Source: Novosphingobium sp. PP1Y (GTDB lineage: Bacteria; Pseudomonadota; Alphaproteobacteria; Sphingomonadales; Sphingomonadaceae). From it: a stretch of DNA of 64,000 bases. The position numbers and the translations under genes are program-made. Positions 1-8,144 of this stretch are shown piece after piece. The number at the start of each line of letters is the position of its first letter. The stretch's first letter is position 1. The stretch spans positions 1,873,001 through 1,937,000 of the forward strand of contig NC_015580.1 of the NCBI RefSeq assembly GCF_000253255.1. Reading direction: 5' to 3'. The notes below the pieces were generated by a model that was not told where the DNA came from, made no database searches, and saw nothing but the letters and a program-made list of their open reading frames with translations.

Positions 1-251
1 CCGGTCAGGACATAGCCGCGGCCACCGGTCTCGATGTCCTGATGGGCGGAAAACACCGAGAGGATGAGGTTGCGCTTCTCCTGGGTTTCGGCCTCGGCTG
101 CAGCCAGCTTGTCGGTGGTCTGCACCTGTTCCTGCAGCAGCAGCGCGACACCGCCGATCAGCAGAGGCACGATCAGGGCGATGATCTTGGCGATACGCTG
201 GCGCCAGGTCTCGCGCCGTGCGGATACCGAAGCGGCGAGAGATGTCTTCAT
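1..251 (-). CDS. CHASE3-domain sensor protein, N-terminal part (cut by window edge)
   Basis: The first 83 codons of a gene that runs off the left edge. After a short basic N-terminus there is one hydrophobic segment (about residues 22-40), then a periplasmic start with the pattern HQDIETGGRGYVLTG, close to the CHASE3 hallmark (D-x-E-T-G-x-R-G-Y-x-x-T-G). CHASE3 domains sit at the N-terminus of membrane histidine kinases and related sensors, so a signalling output domain is expected but lies outside the window. A GGAGG ribosome site about 10 bases upstream supports the ATG at 251. It lies 84 bases downstream of the BcsS-like gene on the same strand, so the two could be cotranscribed. Confidence 0.7.
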   Translation of the reverse strand, partial: MKTSLAASVSARRETWRQRIAKIIALIVPLLIGGVALLLQEQVQTTDKLAAAEAETQEKRNLILSVFSAHQDIETGGRGYVLT

Positions 252-335
252 CTGGCGGCGTTCCTCCGGAAGGCGTGGACGTATTGCGCTCCGATGCGCC
301 GCGGCGCTGGCTGCGGCACCGGCGCGGCAGGTGGG

Positions 336-1040
336 TCAGAATACGCGGCTGACACCGAGCGCCACGTAGGGCTTGACGTTGCGGCCCGCCTGGTCGGTCA
401 CGCCGCCCGAGACAAGGCCCTGCCACTGGCCGGTCAGGCGGGTCGATGCGAAGCCGCCGATGCTGCGCCGGGTATAGCTGCGGTCGCCCTGGATGCCGCC
501 CTCGACGCCAAGACGGGTGTCGCTGTCGCCATCGACCAGCGGACCGAAGCGGGCCTGAGCGATATAGGCGCGGTCGTTGATGCCCAGCGATCCGAACCAC
601 GTGAGGCGCCAGGCGGTGCCAAGCGCGCCATCGGTCTGAACCGCGGCATCGATCCGCGTGCCGCGCAGGCGGTTGCCCGGATCGTCTGGCTTGAGGCTGG
701 TGTCGGTCAGGCGCGGACCGGCCGAGAAGTTGGCCCATCCCCAGTTGCCCGATGTTTGATAGACGAGCGCGACTTCGGCATTCACGTAAGTGGCATCGAT
801 GCGCTGTCCGCCCGCTTCGTAGCGGTATTCGCCGCCGCCGACGCCGGCGCGCAGGGCAAGTCCTTCGCCAAGGCGCGCACCGGGCAGGGCCACGACTGCG
901 CCGGCATAGCCGTTGACGCCGTCACCCGCCGATCCTCCGGCATAGGCAACGCCGGAATCCTGCGCGAGGGCAGGCACGGCACATGCGAGCGCGCCAGCCA
1001 TGATAAGGCCGGCAGTCAGGAACTTGTTAGTCATGTTCAT
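336..1040 (-). CDS. BcsS-like outer membrane protein (cellulose biosynthesis associated)
   Basis: About 234 residues with a clear signal peptide (basic start, hydrophobic core, cleavage after VPALAQ), alternating aromatic/glycine strands typical of a small beta barrel, and a terminal phenylalanine (GVSRVF), the usual outer-membrane insertion signal. The layout (GAVVALPG, GNWGWANFSAGPR, RAYIAQARFGP, GGIQGDRSYTRR) resembles the alphaproteobacterial BcsS family as I recall it. That family link is from memory and a profile search would settle it. The start at 1040 (MNMTNK) was chosen because AGGA lies about 11 bases upstream; ATG 1034 is an alternative. The nearby cellulose-synthase-like glycosyltransferase fits a role in polysaccharide export or anchoring. 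Confidence 0.6.
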   Translation of the reverse strand: MNMTNKFLTAGLIMAGALACAVPALAQDSGVAYAGGSAGDGVNGYAGAVVALPGARLGEGLALRAGVGGGEYRYEAGGQRIDATYVNAEVALVYQTSGNWGWANFSAGPRLTDTSLKPDDPGNRLRGTRIDAAVQTDGALGTAWRLTWFGSLGINDRAYIAQARFGPLVDGDSDTRLGVEGGIQGDRSYTRRSIGGFASTRLTGQWQGLVSGGVTDQAGRNVKPYVALGVSRVF

Positions 1041-1178
1041 TCGGCATTGGATCCTGGTCGACGGTGCTCCCGGCATTCGGAAAACACTGGCTCATTCCGC
1101 AACCTATCGAGAGTTGTTTGCCAAAAGGTAACCATTTCCGAAGATAATTTCGGAACGCCTTCGCAGTTGTCGGATCCG

Positions 1179-2399
1179 ATGCAGACCTTCCAATCCAGCC
1201 CCGTGCGCTATCATCTCGAAGTGCTGGTCGTCGATGACGATGACCTGATGAGCGATGTCCTCACGGTCCATCTCGAGGCGCTGGGCTGCAATGTCGCTTG
1301 TGCGGCGAGCGCGGAGGAAGCGCTTGCGCTGCTCGCGCGCAAGCCGGTCGACCTGCTGGTCACCGACTGGCAGATGCCGGGGATGGACGGGATCGAACTG
1401 GTCCGCCATGTCCGCGCCGGGCGTAGCGAGGACAGCTATCTTCACGTCGTGATGATGACCGCGCGCAACGATGAAGTCGTGATCCGCCGGGCCATGGAAG
1501 CGGGCGTCGACGATTTCTTCTTCAAGCCCTTTGAACAGGTCCAGCTCGAACTGGCGGTCCAAAGCGCGCAGCGCAACCGCCTGCTCCATCGCCGCCTGCA
1601 GCGCCGCAACAGCCTGCTGGAAGTGGCCCACCGCCGCACGCGTGAAGCGCTCGACCGGGTGCGCGCCGACCTTGATGCGGCCACGGCCCTGCATGCGCGG
1701 CTGCTGCCGGCCGAAGGGCTCGTGGGCGCTTTGAATTTCCGCCACCTCTATCGTCCTGCGGCAATGCTCGGCGGCGACTCGATCGGCGTATCGCCCTTGC
1801 GCGAGGGCGGGGCGCTGTTCTTCCTGATCGACGTGCGCGGCCACGGCGTGCCTGCAGCGCTCGACTCGTTCCACCTGCACCATCGCATCAAGCAGCTCCG
1901 CCCGAAGTCGCCCGACGATCTCGTGCAGTCGCTCGAATCGATCAACCGCGAGATCCTTGACCGCGGGGACGACAGCTATGCCACGATTGCATGCGGCATC
2001 GTCCGGCCCGAGCGCGAGGAGTGCTGGATGGTCTGCGCCGGCCACCCGCGCCCGCTGATCGCAGTAGGAAACGAGGTCCTGACTCCCGAAGTCGAGTACG
2101 GCATGGCGGTGGGCTGGTTCGACAATGCATCCTGGAAGCCGACGCGCTTTGCCTTCCCTCCCGGCGCAAGGCTGGTGCTATATTCTGACGGCGTGACCGA
2201 ATGCAGCAACAGTGCCGGTGAGCAGTTCGGAGTGGAAAGGTTGGTGAGGACGCTCGCAAGCAATGCCGGCAAGCGGATACGGGACTTCGTTGGCGCACTG
2301 GAACTGGGCTTGCTGGCCCGGCGGTCGAGCGCCGGCTTCGAGGATGACATTTCGCTCCTCGTGATCGAGAACAAGATTCTGGAGATACAATCGGCATGA
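1179..2399 (+). CDS. Response regulator with PP2C (SpoIIE/RsbU-type) phosphatase output
   Basis: 406 residues. Residues about 12-130 form a receiver domain with an acidic pocket (VVDDDD), phospho-acceptor Asp in TDWQMPGMDG, Thr in MMTAR and Lys in FFKPF. A coiled region about 140-180 leads to a PP2C/SpoIIE phosphatase domain with metal-ligand motifs GGD, IDVRGHG, YSDGVTE and EDDISLL. Such proteins dephosphorylate STAS antagonists when their receiver is phosphorylated. The open frame extends far upstream, but homology begins at the ATG at 1179. Its stop overlaps the next gene in ATGA, so the trio is almost certainly one operon. It is the likely input element of a partner switch. Confidence 0.9.
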   Translation: MQTFQSSPVRYHLEVLVVDDDDLMSDVLTVHLEALGCNVACAASAEEALALLARKPVDLLVTDWQMPGMDGIELVRHVRAGRSEDSYLHVVMMTARNDEVVIRRAMEAGVDDFFFKPFEQVQLELAVQSAQRNRLLHRRLQRRNSLLEVAHRRTREALDRVRADLDAATALHARLLPAEGLVGALNFRHLYRPAAMLGGDSIGVSPLREGGALFFLIDVRGHGVPAALDSFHLHHRIKQLRPKSPDDLVQSLESINREILDRGDDSYATIACGIVRPEREECWMVCAGHPRPLIAVGNEVLTPEVEYGMAVGWFDNASWKPTRFAFPPGARLVLYSDGVTECSNSAGEQFGVERLVRTLASNAGKRIRDFVGALELGLLARRSSAGFEDDISLLVIENKILEIQSA

Positions 2400-2719
2400 C
2401 GGGCAACACGCAGATCTTGAGAATCCTGATCCAGCATCCGAGGCTCGATGCGGCGGCAGCTCCGGCGTTTCGCGATGAAATGACGGGAACTTTCGCGAAC
2501 CGTCCCGAACGCGTGCTGATCGATCTCGGCCAGGTCGAATTCATCGACAGCACCGGGCTTGGCGTGCTCGTCTCGCTGATGAAGCAGATGGGGCCGGGCG
2601 GCCGGATCGCGGTCGTCGGAGCCAATGCGGCGGTGCGCCGCCTGTTCCAGATCACGCGGCTCGATACGCTGTTCGTGATCTGCGATACCGAAGAACAGGC
2701 AGATGCCACTCTCGGCTGA
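2396..2719 (+). CDS. STAS-domain anti-sigma factor antagonist (RsbV/SpoIIAA-like)
   Basis: 107 residues, a single STAS domain. The segment EFIDSTGLGVLVSL carries the conserved Asp-Ser, where the Ser is the phosphorylation site in RsbV/SpoIIAA. The start overlaps the phosphatase gene by 4 bases and the end overlaps the HATPase gene by 17, the layout expected for a phosphatase / antagonist / kinase partner switch. In the known mechanism the kinase phosphorylates this Ser and the PP2C phosphatase removes it, so the protein alternates between free and kinase-bound forms. The final target here is unknown because no sigma factor gene is adjacent. Confidence 0.9.
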   Translation: MTGNTQILRILIQHPRLDAAAAPAFRDEMTGTFANRPERVLIDLGQVEFIDSTGLGVLVSLMKQMGPGGRIAVVGANAAVRRLFQITRLDTLFVICDTEEQADATLG

Positions 2720-3125
2720 CCGGCCCGCCGTCATCGCCATCGCGGCGAACCTCGCGCAGGTTCGCCGTCTTGCAGCTTTTCTCAAGGAATTCTGCGCCCG
2801 CGAAGGTGTTGACGATCTGGCGGCGTTCGATGTTGAACTGGCCCTGGTCGAAGCGGCGAACAATGTCGTCGAGCACGGCTACGCCAACAGCGGGCAGGGC
2901 GAAATGACGCTCGAAGTCATCGCGGAGGCAGACGTCCTGCGCCTGGTGCTGAGCGATGGCGGGGCGCCGGTGCCGGAAGGATACTTCACCCAATGCCGGG
3001 TGGTCGATCCCGAAGCGACCCATGGCCGCGGCTGCAACATCATCCAGGCCTGCGTCGACGAGATCGACTACGTCAGTGCGGACGGCATCAACCGCCTTAC
3101 GCTGGTTAAGCGACTTCAGTCCTGA
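2703..3125 (+). CDS. RsbW-like HATPase serine kinase / anti-sigma factor
   Basis: 140 residues of GHKL ATPase fold. The N box is ELALVEAANNVVEHGY (E...N...H), the G1 box LSDGGAPVP and the G2 box THGRGCNII, the RsbW/SpoIIAB pattern. No histidine-kinase dimerisation region is present. By family it would phosphorylate the STAS protein encoded just upstream and sequester a partner, either a sigma factor or another effector. It overlaps the STAS gene by 17 bases and is the last gene of the trio; the 3' ends of this gene and of the convergent small membrane protein overlap by 10 bases. No sigma gene lies nearby, so the output could be a non-sigma target such as the adjacent glycosyltransferase. Confidence 0.88.
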   Translation: MPLSADRPAVIAIAANLAQVRRLAAFLKEFCAREGVDDLAAFDVELALVEAANNVVEHGYANSGQGEMTLEVIAEADVLRLVLSDGGAPVPEGYFTQCRVVDPEATHGRGCNIIQACVDEIDYVSADGINRLTLVKRLQS

Positions 3126-3304
3126 GCCCCGCCGGGCGTGGTTGCCGCATCCTGGACCGCAGCGGCATGATCGGGCACCGGCTCGCCCGATTCGCGCTGG
3201 AGGTTGCGGTCCTCGATGTGCACGACCAGGGCTCCGGCGACGATCAGCACTATGGCCGTGATGATGTGGCTGCGGCCGCGGCGCAGGTTCTCGCGAATGC
3301 TCAT
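3116..3304 (-). CDS. Small single-pass membrane protein coupled to the glycosyltransferase
   Basis: 62 residues: a basic N-terminus (RENLRRGRSH), one transmembrane helix (about residues 14-30, IITAIVLIVAGALVVHI) and an acidic, Ala/Pro-rich tail of about 30 residues. Its ATG overlaps the stop of the glycosyltransferase gene in ATGA, which implies translational coupling. I recognise no family. Inference: an accessory or regulatory subunit of the membrane synthase. The overlap is the main argument that it is real, as the frame is otherwise short. Confidence 0.55.
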   Translation of the reverse strand: MSIRENLRRGRSHIITAIVLIVAGALVVHIEDRNLQRESGEPVPDHAAAVQDAATTPGGAQD

Positions 3305-5169
3305 GGCAGGTTCTCCGGCGGCGAGCGTTCTTCCTCGGGCTTCCAGAAGGCGGCGCGCACCATGATCGACATGGCGAGGATATTGTTGAGGCCCCACAGC
3401 CCGTTGGCGATCAGGCCGCCCAGGCTGTAGCCGCCGCCTACGGCAAACAGGCGGAAAGCACACCAGGCGAAGCTGAGAACGGTTGCTGCCATGATCGCGA
3501 TCTGCGGCCACACGAGACGCAGGTGCGTGCCCGACTGCCGCTGCTTGGGGGTAACCGGGAAGGAGATCTTCCTGCGCCGGACCACTGCCCACAGGGCGCG
3601 TAGCGAGATCGGGAAACTGGCAAGGTAGGACACCTTGCCCTTGAAGCCGGAAAGCCCCCAGGTGCCCATCATGAAGGCCAGTTCGTTAAGGACGAGGAAC
3701 GGCATCGCGCGCATGAAGAACTCGCCCGTGTAGGCGCTGACGGGCGGGATCGCGGTGGTCATGTAGACGATCGGCGCCAGCAGGAAGACGAGGTTCCACA
3801 GCGCCCCGAGGTACGACCAGAAAGTCGTGAGATACATTACGCGCTGCGCCAGCGACATGCCGGGGCGGGTCACCGGGTTGTCGTGGAAGAAGATGTCGAG
3901 GCTGCCGCCCGCGTACTTGAAGCGCTGCACCGTCCAGGCGAGCAGGTCCTGCGGCGACAGCATCTTCGATTCCACCTGTGGGTGCAGCACCGTTTTCCAG
4001 GTGCGCTCCTTGTCCTGATGGAGGACGATGGTCGAATAGATGTCTTCCGAAACGTGGAACTTGTAGGGCGTCAGTTCCTGCTCCTGCGCGGCCTGCCAGC
4101 GGGCGAGCGCGTCTTCCTCGGCATTGCGCGGGCGCAGCAGGCGCGCAATGCGGGATCGCGCATCGGCGGGATCGTGGGCGATGGCATCGGCATAGGCGCG
4201 CAGGGCAACGAACATGACCGCCTCGCGACGATGGATCGACCCGGCCCCGCAGCAGAACGCCGCATTCCAGGGATTACGGCGCCGCTGGATGATGTCGTAG
4301 AACATCGCGGGATCATTGGCGAAAGGATCTTCGCCGAGGCGGATTTCGCCGAAGACGGTCTCGATCGCCTTGCCCAGCATCCGTCCCGCGGACCCGGCGC
4401 GGCGGCCCCATGCATCCTGCAGCCGTTCGCCTTCGGGAATGTCGTAGAACCATTGCGGAGTCTGGACGATGGCAACGTCGGGATCGCGAAAGTAGCCCAG
4501 CGTGTGTTCGAGCATCGTCGGGAATGGCCGGGTGTCGGCATCGCAGATCACGATGAAGTCGCCGCTGGTGCGCTCCATGGCATTGCGCAGGTTGCCGGCC
4601 TTGTAGCCCGCATTGCTGTCTCGTGTGATGTAGCCGACGCCTTCCTCCTCGCAGACCTGTCGCATTTCGTCGCGCCGGCCGTCGTCGAGTACGTGGATGC
4701 GAAAATCGATGGGATGGGGGTAGGTGACCTGCCTCGCATCGCGGATCGAGAGGCGGACGAGTTCGACGTCCTCGTTGTAGGTGGCAATGAACAGGTCGAC
4801 CGATACCGGGCGCTTCACGGCCTCGCCTTCGCGCACGCACTCGGTGATCGAGGCGGGCGGCTCCCGTCGCGGATAGTCGCGCGTCTTCCACAGGTTGGCG
4901 GTGAACAGGAACAGGCCGAAATAGGCGCAGGTCTCTGCAAGCGCCATCGGGATGGCGAACCACAGCGCATCCATGTTGAGCGAACTGGTCCAGCGCCAGG
5001 CAATGTAGAACGCGCCGGCGATCAAGGAGCAGACCGCGAGGACCTGCCAGATCAGCTCGACACTGCGTGATCGGGGCAGGGGTGCGGGCGGTCGCCGGTT
5101 CTCGAACTTCGAAAAGTAGAAGTCTGCGCTCACGATTGCCCCGTCTGCCTTGGCCGCATCCCGGTTCAT
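3301..5169 (-). CDS. Cellulose-synthase-like family 2 processive glycosyltransferase
   Basis: About 622 residues. Two N-terminal membrane helices (about 40-90), a cytosolic GT2 domain, then four or five C-terminal helices. Catalytic signatures are IATYNED, HVLDDGRR, the DxD motif CDADTRPFP, the acid SEDIYST (TED-like) and QRFKYAGG at the Q-x-x-R-W position. The last is a variant (RW replaced by KY). The protein ends after the membrane helices with no PilZ domain, unlike BcsA, so direct c-di-GMP activation through PilZ is not expected. It probably polymerises a beta-glucan or related polymer at the inner membrane. ATG 5169 was chosen over an upstream in-frame start because the leader lacks homology. 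It lies beside the BcsS-like gene and the partner-switch trio. Confidence 0.82.
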   Translation of the reverse strand: MNRDAAKADGAIVSADFYFSKFENRRPPAPLPRSRSVELIWQVLAVCSLIAGAFYIAWRWTSSLNMDALWFAIPMALAETCAYFGLFLFTANLWKTRDYPRREPPASITECVREGEAVKRPVSVDLFIATYNEDVELVRLSIRDARQVTYPHPIDFRIHVLDDGRRDEMRQVCEEEGVGYITRDSNAGYKAGNLRNAMERTSGDFIVICDADTRPFPTMLEHTLGYFRDPDVAIVQTPQWFYDIPEGERLQDAWGRRAGSAGRMLGKAIETVFGEIRLGEDPFANDPAMFYDIIQRRRNPWNAAFCCGAGSIHRREAVMFVALRAYADAIAHDPADARSRIARLLRPRNAEEDALARWQAAQEQELTPYKFHVSEDIYSTIVLHQDKERTWKTVLHPQVESKMLSPQDLLAWTVQRFKYAGGSLDIFFHDNPVTRPGMSLAQRVMYLTTFWSYLGALWNLVFLLAPIVYMTTAIPPVSAYTGEFFMRAMPFLVLNELAFMMGTWGLSGFKGKVSYLASFPISLRALWAVVRRRKISFPVTPKQRQSGTHLRLVWPQIAIMAATVLSFAWCAFRLFAVGGGYSLGGLIANGLWGLNNILAMSIMVRAAFWKPEEERSPPENLP

Positions 5170-5542
5170 GCTCCGGAATGGGTGCAAATATCTAGGGCAA
5201 GAGCTTGTAATGTCCACGAGTTTTGGGCCGCGCAAGGATCGGTTGTCGACGAACCGAAGGCGTTAATGATATATCCCGATGCAGTTGAAAGCGGCGCCGT
5301 CACTTGTGTTTATCGGTTATATAACTGTGCGAAAGTGTTCGGAATGCTTGCCATGATGCGCGCCGGGGGCGTATTGTCGGGCATCAATCGAAGCCGTGGG
5401 GGCAACTCCGAGCTGAGATTTTGACTGACCGCGCTTTCGCTTATCGGCAATGCGGTAATCGATCGACGCCCTTGGCCATGATCCCGGCTGGGAGTTGCAG
5501 GCAGAACATTTCCCCTCGGCTGAGAGCGTGGGAGAGATGTGC
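5170..5542. other. Divergent intergenic region
   Basis: About 370 bases between the glycosyltransferase and the DUF2189 gene, both reading outward. It must hold their promoters. AT-rich stretches lie around 5264-5335, including the short palindrome GTTATATAAC, and an imperfect palindrome CGGTT-N7-AACCG lies near 5240. I could not assign -35/-10 elements with confidence and see no gene in it. Confidence 0.5.
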
Positions 5543-6343
5543 ATGGCAATAGCGCGTCCTGCCGGTTCACTTCATGCCGGCGATGAGATCCACATCCGCA
5601 AGATCGGCCTGCATGACCTGATGACGGCCCTTGCCCAGGGATGGGACGATTTCCTCGACAAACGGGGGGATCTCGTTTTCGTCGGGCTGATCTATCCTGC
5701 GGCGGTGATGCTTGCGGGCATCTATGCCTATCAGGAGTCGGTGCTGCCCCTGGTCTTCCCGATCGTGGCCGGTGCGGTCCTGCTTGGGCCTGCCGTTGCG
5801 AGCGGATTTTATGAACTGGCCCGGCGCCGGGAACTTGGCCTCGATGCCCGCTGGCGGCATTTCCTCGATGTCTTCCACGGCCCTGCGGCCCTGTCGGTCA
5901 TCAGCCTCGCCGCGGTTGTGGCGCTGCTCTTCGTGGTCTGGCTGATCGCGGCCTGGTATATCTATGCGACGACCTTCGGCGCGGCCTATCCGGATGCGGC
6001 CCGCAACGTGGGGACTTTCTTCCAGACCGTGCTGTCGACTTCGGAAGGCTGGCGGATGATCGTCATCGGCAACCTGGTCGGCTTCGGCTTTGCCATCGTC
6101 GTTCTTGCCATGAGCTTCATCTCCTTCCCGATGATGGTCGATGATCGCGTCGACTGGGGAACCGCGATGCGCACATCCGTCCGCGTGGCGATGAAAAGCC
6201 CCGGCACGACTGCGATCTGGGGTGTGATGGTGGTCGGAATGCTGGTGCTGGGAGCGCTTCCGGCGCTGATCGGCCTGGCGGTGGTGCTGCCAGTACTCGG
6301 TTACGCTACCTGGCACCTCTACACACGGGCTGTGGTGCGCTGA
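5543..6343 (+). CDS. DUF2189 family integral membrane protein
   Basis: About 266 residues with roughly six transmembrane helices after a short cytosolic N-terminus (RKIGLHDLMTALAQGWDDF), the usual opening of DUF2189 proteins. The function of the family is unknown. The start at 5543 was preferred to 5537 or the upstream 5495 because GGGAG at 5530-5534 is spaced 8 bases from it. It is convergent with the caa3 oxidase operon, ending only 6 bases from the cytochrome c stop. DUF2189 genes are often found near oxidase genes, which suggests, but does not show, a link to respiration or membrane homeostasis. Confidence 0.8.
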   Translation: MAIARPAGSLHAGDEIHIRKIGLHDLMTALAQGWDDFLDKRGDLVFVGLIYPAAVMLAGIYAYQESVLPLVFPIVAGAVLLGPAVASGFYELARRRELGLDARWRHFLDVFHGPAALSVISLAAVVALLFVVWLIAAWYIYATTFGAAYPDAARNVGTFFQTVLSTSEGWRMIVIGNLVGFGFAIVVLAMSFISFPMMVDDRVDWGTAMRTSVRVAMKSPGTTAIWGVMVVGMLVLGALPALIGLAVVLPVLGYATWHLYTRAVVR

Positions 6344-6349
6344 GCGCCG

Positions 6350-7036
6350 CTACTGCGCCGCCGTTTCCCCGGCCGGCTCCTTGGGCCGGGGAAGCGGGGG
6401 CGCACTGCCGCCCAGCGTGGCGAGATAGCGAATGACCGCGGCCCGGTCCTCGGGCTTGCGCAGACCGGCAAAGCCCATCTTGTTTCCCGGAATGTCCCGT
6501 GCGGGCGAGGCGAGGTAGTCGAACAGCTTTTCGTAGGACCAGTTTCCGGGCTCCGATTTCATGGCATCGGAATAGGCGAAACCGGCATGAGAGCCGATGT
6601 CGCGGCCAACCACGCCCCACAGGTTCGGACCGATCCTGTTCGGGCCGCCTTGGGTGAAATCGTGGCAACTGGCGCAGACCTGTGTCTTGGCCTGGCCGAC
6701 TTGCGGCTCGGCACCGGCTAGCAGGGTGCCCAGGTCCACAGGTGCGGCCTGCGGCTGCGGGGCAGGCGCGGCAATCGGCATCGGCTCGCGGCTGCCCATG
6801 CCGTGCATGTAGGCCATCATGCGCGCCCGCTCGCTCGGGTCGTGCATGGCGTTGGGCCAGCCCCGCTGCACCGCGCCCATGTCCATCGGCGCTGCGTTGT
6901 TTTCCATCGGATCGTAGCCGAGCTGGCCGCCCGGGTGTTTGCTCATGAGGTGATCGAAGAAGAATCCCAGCCCCCATGCTACGCCGACCGTTGCCGCAAT
7001 GCACAGTCCCGCCGCCGTCCATCTCGACCGGATCAT
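6350..7036 (-). CDS. Membrane-anchored cytochrome c of the caa3 operon
   Basis: 228 residues. One N-terminal hydrophobic anchor (about 9-28), a Met/Pro-rich linker, then a class I cytochrome c domain (about 110-210) with haem-binding CASCH and a distal Met in GNKMGF, as in mitochondrial-type and CycM-like cytochromes. It probably carries electrons from the bc1 complex to the CuA centre of the adjacent oxidase in the periplasm. It is the last gene of the operon, 3 bases after the subunit IV gene, and ends in a Pro/Glu/Ala-rich tail. Confidence 0.88.
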   Translation of the reverse strand: MIRSRWTAAGLCIAATVGVAWGLGFFFDHLMSKHPGGQLGYDPMENNAAPMDMGAVQRGWPNAMHDPSERARMMAYMHGMGSREPMPIAAPAPQPQAAPVDLGTLLAGAEPQVGQAKTQVCASCHDFTQGGPNRIGPNLWGVVGRDIGSHAGFAYSDAMKSEPGNWSYEKLFDYLASPARDIPGNKMGFAGLRKPEDRAAVIRYLATLGGSAPPLPRPKEPAGETAAQ

Positions 7037-7039
7037 GGT

Positions 7040-7408
7040 TCAGCCTCCTCCGCCGAAGAAGATCGCCCGCGTCCAGAACGTGTAGTCGGACTCGAACAGC
7101 ATGATCCGCACCAGCACCAGCAGCACCAGCGGCGGGACCAGGATCGCGTAGATCAGCGACAGCCGCTCCCACGCCATGTGCATGAAGATCGACACGATCA
7201 GCCCGGCCTTGAGCAGCATGAACACGATGATCAGCGTCCAGCGCACGATCCCCTGAACGTGGAAGTAGTCGACAAGGTACGACAGCGTGGACAGGACGAA
7301 GAGATAGCCCCAGACCTTGAGGTAAAGCCCCAGCGGATGCTGCTGATGCCCGTCCTCATGCGCGGATGCGCTCGGGGCCTCTTGGGCGGTCGCGGTGTCA
7401 TGGTCCAT
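7040..7408 (-). CDS. Cytochrome c oxidase subunit IV (caa3 type)
   Basis: 122 residues: a His-rich hydrophilic start, then three transmembrane helices (about 28-50, 57-80, 85-105) with the family pattern LKAGLIVSIFMHMAWE. This matches the prokaryotic COX IV / CyoD-like superfamily, a small subunit thought to help assembly or stability of subunit I. It lies between ctaE (18-base gap) and the cytochrome c gene (3-base gap) on the same strand. Confidence 0.85.
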   Translation of the reverse strand: MDHDTATAQEAPSASAHEDGHQQHPLGLYLKVWGYLFVLSTLSYLVDYFHVQGIVRWTLIIVFMLLKAGLIVSIFMHMAWERLSLIYAILVPPLVLLVLVRIMLFESDYTFWTRAIFFGGGG

Positions 7409-7426
7409 GCCGTGCTTCCTTTCGCG

Positions 7427-8122
7427 TCACCACAGGTAGAAGAAGGCGAAGATGAAGACCCACACGAGGTCGACGAAGTGCCAGTAGAGGCCTGCGATCT
7501 CGACGGCGGAATAGTCGCCCTTGCGGTCATAGTGACCGCGCAGGACCAGCGTTGCGACGATCAGCAGCATGATCACGCCGCAGGTCACGTGCAGGCCGTG
7601 GAATCCGGTGATCATGAAGAAGCTGGCGCCGAACTGCGGCGCGCCCATCGGGTTGGCCCAGGGCCGCACGCCTTCCTCGACGATCAGCTTGGTCCACTCG
7701 AATGCCTGCATGCCCACGAAGGTCGCCCCGAACAGGGCAGTGGCGAACATCAGCGCGGCAGTCTTGCGGCGATCGCCGCGGTATCCGTAGTTCACCGCCA
7801 GCGCCATCGTGCCGCTGGAACTGATCAGCACGAAAGTCATGATCGCGATCAGGATCAGCGGTATCGGCTCGCCGCCGATGCTGAGCGCGAAGACCTCGGC
7901 GGTATTGGGCCAGGGCAGGCTCGCCGATGCGCGCATCGTCATGTAGGCGGTAAGGAAGCAGGAGAAGATGAAGGTATCGCTGAGCAGGAAGATCCACATC
8001 ATCGCCTTGCCCCAATGGGTATGGCGAAAGACTTCCTGATCCGCAGACCAGTCCGCGGCGATCGACTGGATGCCCTGCGCGGCGTCGCGCGGTTCCAACT
8101 GGCTTGTCGTTACGTGGTCCAT
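7427..8122 (-). CDS. ctaE: Cytochrome c oxidase subunit III
   Basis: 231 residues with five transmembrane helices and subunit III hallmarks: WGKAMMWIFLLSDTFIF, FEWTKLI, ITGFHGLHVTCGV and YWHFVDLVWVFIF near the C-terminus. Subunit III stabilises subunit I and aids proton uptake. The start at 8122 (MDHVTTSQ) was taken since the longer upstream reading lacks homology. The gene follows a second subunit III-like gene by 22 bases. Confidence 0.92.
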   Translation of the reverse strand: MDHVTTSQLEPRDAAQGIQSIAADWSADQEVFRHTHWGKAMMWIFLLSDTFIFSCFLTAYMTMRASASLPWPNTAEVFALSIGGEPIPLILIAIMTFVLISSSGTMALAVNYGYRGDRRKTAALMFATALFGATFVGMQAFEWTKLIVEEGVRPWANPMGAPQFGASFFMITGFHGLHVTCGVIMLLIVATLVLRGHYDRKGDYSAVEIAGLYWHFVDLVWVFIFAFFYLW

Positions 8123-8144
8123 GTTCCCATCGTCCCGCTTCTTT

